Source of the DNA: a virus
Virus record (IMG/VR): IMGVR_UViG_3300044609_001277
Coordinates: 1 to 36,549 of that record
Strand: one strand, 5' to 3'
DNA length: 36,549 nucleotides
The first letter of the stretch is position 1. Every line of letters starts with the position of its first letter. This document shows, in pieces, positions 34,004 to 36,549 of this stretch. The position numbers and the translations under genes are program-made. A model generated the notes under the pieces. It ran no database searches, was not told the origin of the DNA, and saw only the letters and a list, made by a program, of their open reading frames with translations.

Positions 34004-34639
34004 ATGGCTAAGAGTATTTCAGATTTCAAATCATATTTAAAGAAAGGTGGGGCAAGACCTAATCTATTTCTAGTTAGATTAAATTTCCCACCTCAGCTAA
34101 ATCAAATTGGGGATGTTGGCGGTCCAGCATCAACCTCATCACCAAATTTAACCACTCAAGCTGAATTTCTTGTAAAAACTGCTCAAATCCCAGCATCAAA
34201 CATTGGAACTATTGAAGTTCCTTTCCGTGGAAGAATGCTTAAAGTTGCTGGAGATAGAACTTTTGAACCATGGTCAGTTACCATAGTAAATGATGGTAAT
34301 TTTGAAATTCGTAAAGCGTTTGAAACATGGTCAAGAGGAATCAATGCCTTAACTGAAAACGTATCACAGTTAGGGTATGGTGCAGATGGTGGAGCTTCAT
34401 ATTGTGTGGATATGACAGTATTCCAACTCAGCAGAGATGGGCAGACACCTTCCAGGGGTCCAGACTCAACTAATGGTGGAACAGATGGCATGGAAACAAT
34501 CCGTGCATATAAATTCTATGATGCATGGCCTTCTGCAATTTCATCTATTGATTTATCATTTGAAGCGAATGATCAGATTGAAGAATTCACTGTAGAGTTC
34601 CAATATAACTTCTTTGAAGTAACCAAGGACAGAGTTTGA
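34004..34639 (+). CDS. gp19: Tail tube protein gp19
   Basis: 211 aa against 163 in T4. The family pattern is clear: ISDFKSYLKKGGARPNLFLV at the start, FLVKTAQIPASNIGTIEVPF (about residues 51-70), then RTFEPWSVTIVNDGNFEIRK (about 84-103), and the C-terminal FEANDQIEEFTVEFQYNFFE. gp19 hexamers form the inner tube through which DNA passes. The extra length lies mainly in a Gly/Ser/Asp-rich loop (about 143-165, DGQTPSRGPDSTNGGTDG). AGGAG (33993-33997) stands 6 bases before the ATG. No separate late octamer; probably read through from gene 18. Confidence 0.96.
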   Translation: MAKSISDFKSYLKKGGARPNLFLVRLNFPPQLNQIGDVGGPASTSSPNLTTQAEFLVKTAQIPASNIGTIEVPFRGRMLKVAGDRTFEPWSVTIVNDGNFEIRKAFETWSRGINALTENVSQLGYGADGGASYCVDMTVFQLSRDGQTPSRGPDSTNGGTDGMETIRAYKFYDAWPSAISSIDLSFEANDQIEEFTVEFQYNFFEVTKDRV

Positions 34640-34640
34640 T

Positions 34641-34648
34641 AATAAATA
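34641..34648 (+). promoter_or_regulatory. T4-late-type promoter octamer (AATAAATA) for gene 20
   Basis: It starts two bases after the gene 19 TGA and 31 bases before the gene 20 ATG; AGGA at 34663-34666 follows in the predicted leader. Confidence 0.6.
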
Positions 34649-34671
34649 CATAAAAGAGTTATAGGATTATT

Positions 34672-36333
34672 ATGACGCAACTATTTGGTTTCTCTATTGA
34701 AGACAGAAAGAAGAAACCAGCAAAGGCGTTTTCACCAGCGCCTCCTAATGATGATGATGGCACCTCGGTAGTCGCCGCAGGTGCCTATTTTGGTCAGTAT
34801 CTAGATCTAGATGGCGTTGGCCAACATAATAATGAATTTGAGCTGGTTAGAAAATATAGAGAAATTGCATTACATCCAGAGATTGATAGTGCTATTGATG
34901 ATATTATCAATGAAGCTATTAGTAGTGATTTGGATTATGCTCCAGTATCTGTAGAGCTTTCTACTCTTCAAGCAAGTGATAAAATTAAAAAATCAATTAA
35001 AGAAGAATTTGCTAATATTTTACGTCTTTTAAATTTTGATAAAAAATGCCATAATATTTTTCGCCGCTGGTATATTGATGGCAGATTATATTACCATAAA
35101 ATTATTGACTTTGATAAACCAAAAGAAGGTATCAAAGAACTTAGATATATTGACTCTCTAAAAATCAAAAGAGTCCGAGAAATTAAACGACAGAAAAACG
35201 TAGACTCTCTCACTACAATGGAGGGTCAAAAGTATGATTATGGTGAGTTTATTGAATACTACATTTATTTTCCAAGAGGTTACAAAGGTTCTGATGCAAA
35301 TGGCATCAAAATTTCTAATGATGCTGTAACTTATGTTCCTTCTGGACTATTTGATCATAACAGAAACATGGTCTTGAGTTATCTATACAAGGCTATTAAA
35401 TCTGTCAATCAACTCCGAATGATTGAAGACTCACTTGTAATTTACAGACTTTCAAGAGCACCAGAACGTCGTATTTTTTATATCGACGTAGGTAATCTAC
35501 CTAAAGTGAAGGCAGAACAATATCTACGTGAAGTTATGGGTAGATATAGAAATAAAGTTGTATATGATTCTGCAACTGGTGAAATCAGAGATGACAGAAA
35601 GCATATGAGTATGCTTGAAGACTTCTGGCTACCTCGCCGTGAAGGTGGTCGAGGTACAGAAATTACTACGCTTCCTGGCGGACAGAACTTAGGAGAACTA
35701 GAGGACGTTAAGTATTTCCAGAAGAAACTTTACAAATCTCTTAATATTCCTCTTTCAAGACTAGAGCAAGAATCTTCATTCACCATCGGAAGAACTAACG
35801 AAATCACTAGAGACGAACTTAAATTTGCTAAATTTGTTGGTAGACTTCGTAAGCGTTTTAGTGATTTATTCCATGATCTTCTCAGAACTCAGTTAATTCT
35901 AAAAGGAATTATTACTGCAGATGATTGGGAAGAAATGAAAGAATATATTCAATACGATTATATTTTTGATAATCATTTCAATGAATTAAAAGAATCTGAA
36001 ATCTTGAATGATAGACTTAATATTGTAAATCAAGTTGAACCATATTTAGGTAAATATTTCTCAGTAGAATATGTTCGTAGACAAATTCTAAAACAAACTG
36101 ATGATGAAATTGAAGAGATTGATATGCAAATTGAAAAAGAGAAAGAAATTGGAATTATCCAAGATCCAAATCAAATGATGATGGATCAGCAGGGTATGTT
36201 GCCCCCAGGTCAAGATCAACAGGTACAACCTGATGTAGCTGCATCTGGAGAAGCTGGCCCAGCAGGAGGCGGAATTAACAGTCAATTTAAAGACTTTATC
36301 GCTCCATCTGATTATGGGAAAGGTAAATTTTAA
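34672..36333 (+). CDS. gp20: Portal vertex protein gp20
   Basis: 553 aa; T4 gp20 is 524 aa. Conserved blocks include VRKYREIALHPEIDSAIDDI (about residues 59-78), ESLVIYRLSRAPERR-type sequence here as DSLVIYRLSRAPERRIFYID (about 255-274), REGGRGTEITTLPGGQNLGE (about 323-342), and KKLYKSLNIPLSRLEQESSF (about 350-369). Twelve copies form the portal through which gp17 packages DNA and to which the neck attaches. The C-terminal ~40 residues (QMMMDQQGMLPPGQDQQ, GEAGPAGGG) are low complexity, likely flexible. This gene is a widely used marker for cyanophage diversity. Confidence 0.97.
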   Translation: MTQLFGFSIEDRKKKPAKAFSPAPPNDDDGTSVVAAGAYFGQYLDLDGVGQHNNEFELVRKYREIALHPEIDSAIDDIINEAISSDLDYAPVSVELSTLQASDKIKKSIKEEFANILRLLNFDKKCHNIFRRWYIDGRLYYHKIIDFDKPKEGIKELRYIDSLKIKRVREIKRQKNVDSLTTMEGQKYDYGEFIEYYIYFPRGYKGSDANGIKISNDAVTYVPSGLFDHNRNMVLSYLYKAIKSVNQLRMIEDSLVIYRLSRAPERRIFYIDVGNLPKVKAEQYLREVMGRYRNKVVYDSATGEIRDDRKHMSMLEDFWLPRREGGRGTEITTLPGGQNLGELEDVKYFQKKLYKSLNIPLSRLEQESSFTIGRTNEITRDELKFAKFVGRLRKRFSDLFHDLLRTQLILKGIITADDWEEMKEYIQYDYIFDNHFNELKESEILNDRLNIVNQVEPYLGKYFSVEYVRRQILKQTDDEIEEIDMQIEKEKEIGIIQDPNQMMMDQQGMLPPGQDQQVQPDVAASGEAGPAGGGINSQFKDFIAPSDYGKGKF

Positions 36334-36339
36334 TAAATA
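36332..36339 (+). promoter_or_regulatory. T4-late-type promoter octamer (AATAAATA)
   Basis: It overlaps the gene 20 TAA (36331-36333) and lies 34 bases before the last ATG in the window, with GAGG (36365-36368) in the predicted leader. Confidence 0.6.
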
Positions 36340-36373
36340 GTTATTGTAATTTTCATATATTATTGAGGTTTTT

Positions 36374-36549
36374 ATGTCTTTGTCACAAGAAATTGTTGAT
36401 AGCATTATTGCTAGAAACAATATTAATGCAAATGAAAAAATTTATGATACTCTGTTTGGTCTTGCCTCAGAAAAGATCGGAATGAGAAAAGTTGAACTTG
36501 CTCAGAATATGTTTGCAACAGGAAACTATGAAGATGAGGATGATTATTA
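36374..36549 (+). CDS. Small prohead-region protein (3' end outside window)
   Basis: The ATG at 36374 has GAGG 5 bases upstream and a late-promoter octamer further up. The 58 visible codons begin MSLSQEIVDSIIARNNINAN and continue with a helical segment (EKIYDTLFGLASEKIGMRKV) and an acidic end (YEDEDDY), with no stop before the window ends. In T4 genes 67 and 68 (prohead core) lie here between 20 and 21, and T4-like cyanophages have a short gene in this place. Position and helical, acidic character fit a small core or scaffold-type protein, but I cannot show homology to gp67. Confidence 0.75.
   Translation, partial: MSLSQEIVDSIIARNNINANEKIYDTLFGLASEKIGMRKVELAQNMFATGNYEDEDDY

Noticed and set aside
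1-36549. tRNA genes, mobile elements, CRISPR arrays, homing endonucleases or defence genes
   Set aside because: I saw no cloverleaf-like spacer, inverted terminal repeats, transposase or GIY-YIG/HNH endonuclease motif; nearly all DNA is accounted for by virion genes.

Overview
This window is the core virion-assembly cluster of a T4-like contractile-tailed phage (myovirus). All genes are on the + strand and tightly packed, and the DNA is AT-rich. Gene order (25-6-7-8-[large structural genes]-13-14-15-16-[two extra genes]-17-18-19-20), protein sequences and small accessory genes fit the T4-like phages of marine bacteria, most likely a cyanophage-type or pelagiphage-type myovirus. The host cannot be read from this segment: I see no tRNA, photosynthesis or other auxiliary metabolic gene.

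Layout. Positions 1-3140 hold the 3' part of a large baseplate/tail protein with a DUF4214-like segment, a PAAR spike-tip protein, and three small or unknown genes, two of them below 55 codons. Positions 3167-21785 encode the baseplate wedge: gp25, gp6, a giant gp7-like protein (2675 aa), gp8, and a giant DUF4815-type protein (2091 aa) where T4 has gp9/gp10. Positions 21782-25493 hold small coiled-coil genes and three fibre-type genes, the largest (815 aa) built on exact 42-residue repeats. Positions 25462-28177 encode the neck and tail-completion proteins gp13, gp14 and gp15. Positions 28180-31896 encode the terminase, gp16 and gp17, separated by two genes (183 and 347 aa) absent from T4 at this place. 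Positions 31957-36333 encode sheath gp18, tube gp19 and portal gp20. The window ends inside a small gene in the position of the T4 prohead core genes.

How it works together: gp20 portal plus gp16/gp17 package DNA; gp13/gp14 close the head; gp15 caps the tail; gp18/gp19 form sheath and tube; gp25/gp6/gp7/gp8 and the DUF4815 protein form the wedges; the PAAR protein probably tips the spike; and the fibre genes probably carry host contact. Expression looks T4-late-like: octamers matching or close to TATAAATA sit at most unit boundaries, often overlapping the preceding stop codon, and many genes inside units are joined by ATGA or TAATG overlaps.

I did not find a clearly new defence, mobile or regulatory system. 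The most notable points are: a late promoter of perfect consensus in the loop of an 8-bp palindrome (22163-22193); modular beta repeats shared by gp7, gp8, gp14 and other structural proteins; about 14 tandem repeats in gp7; the exact 42-residue periodicity of the fibre; and the mosaic 347-aa gene inside the terminase operon.
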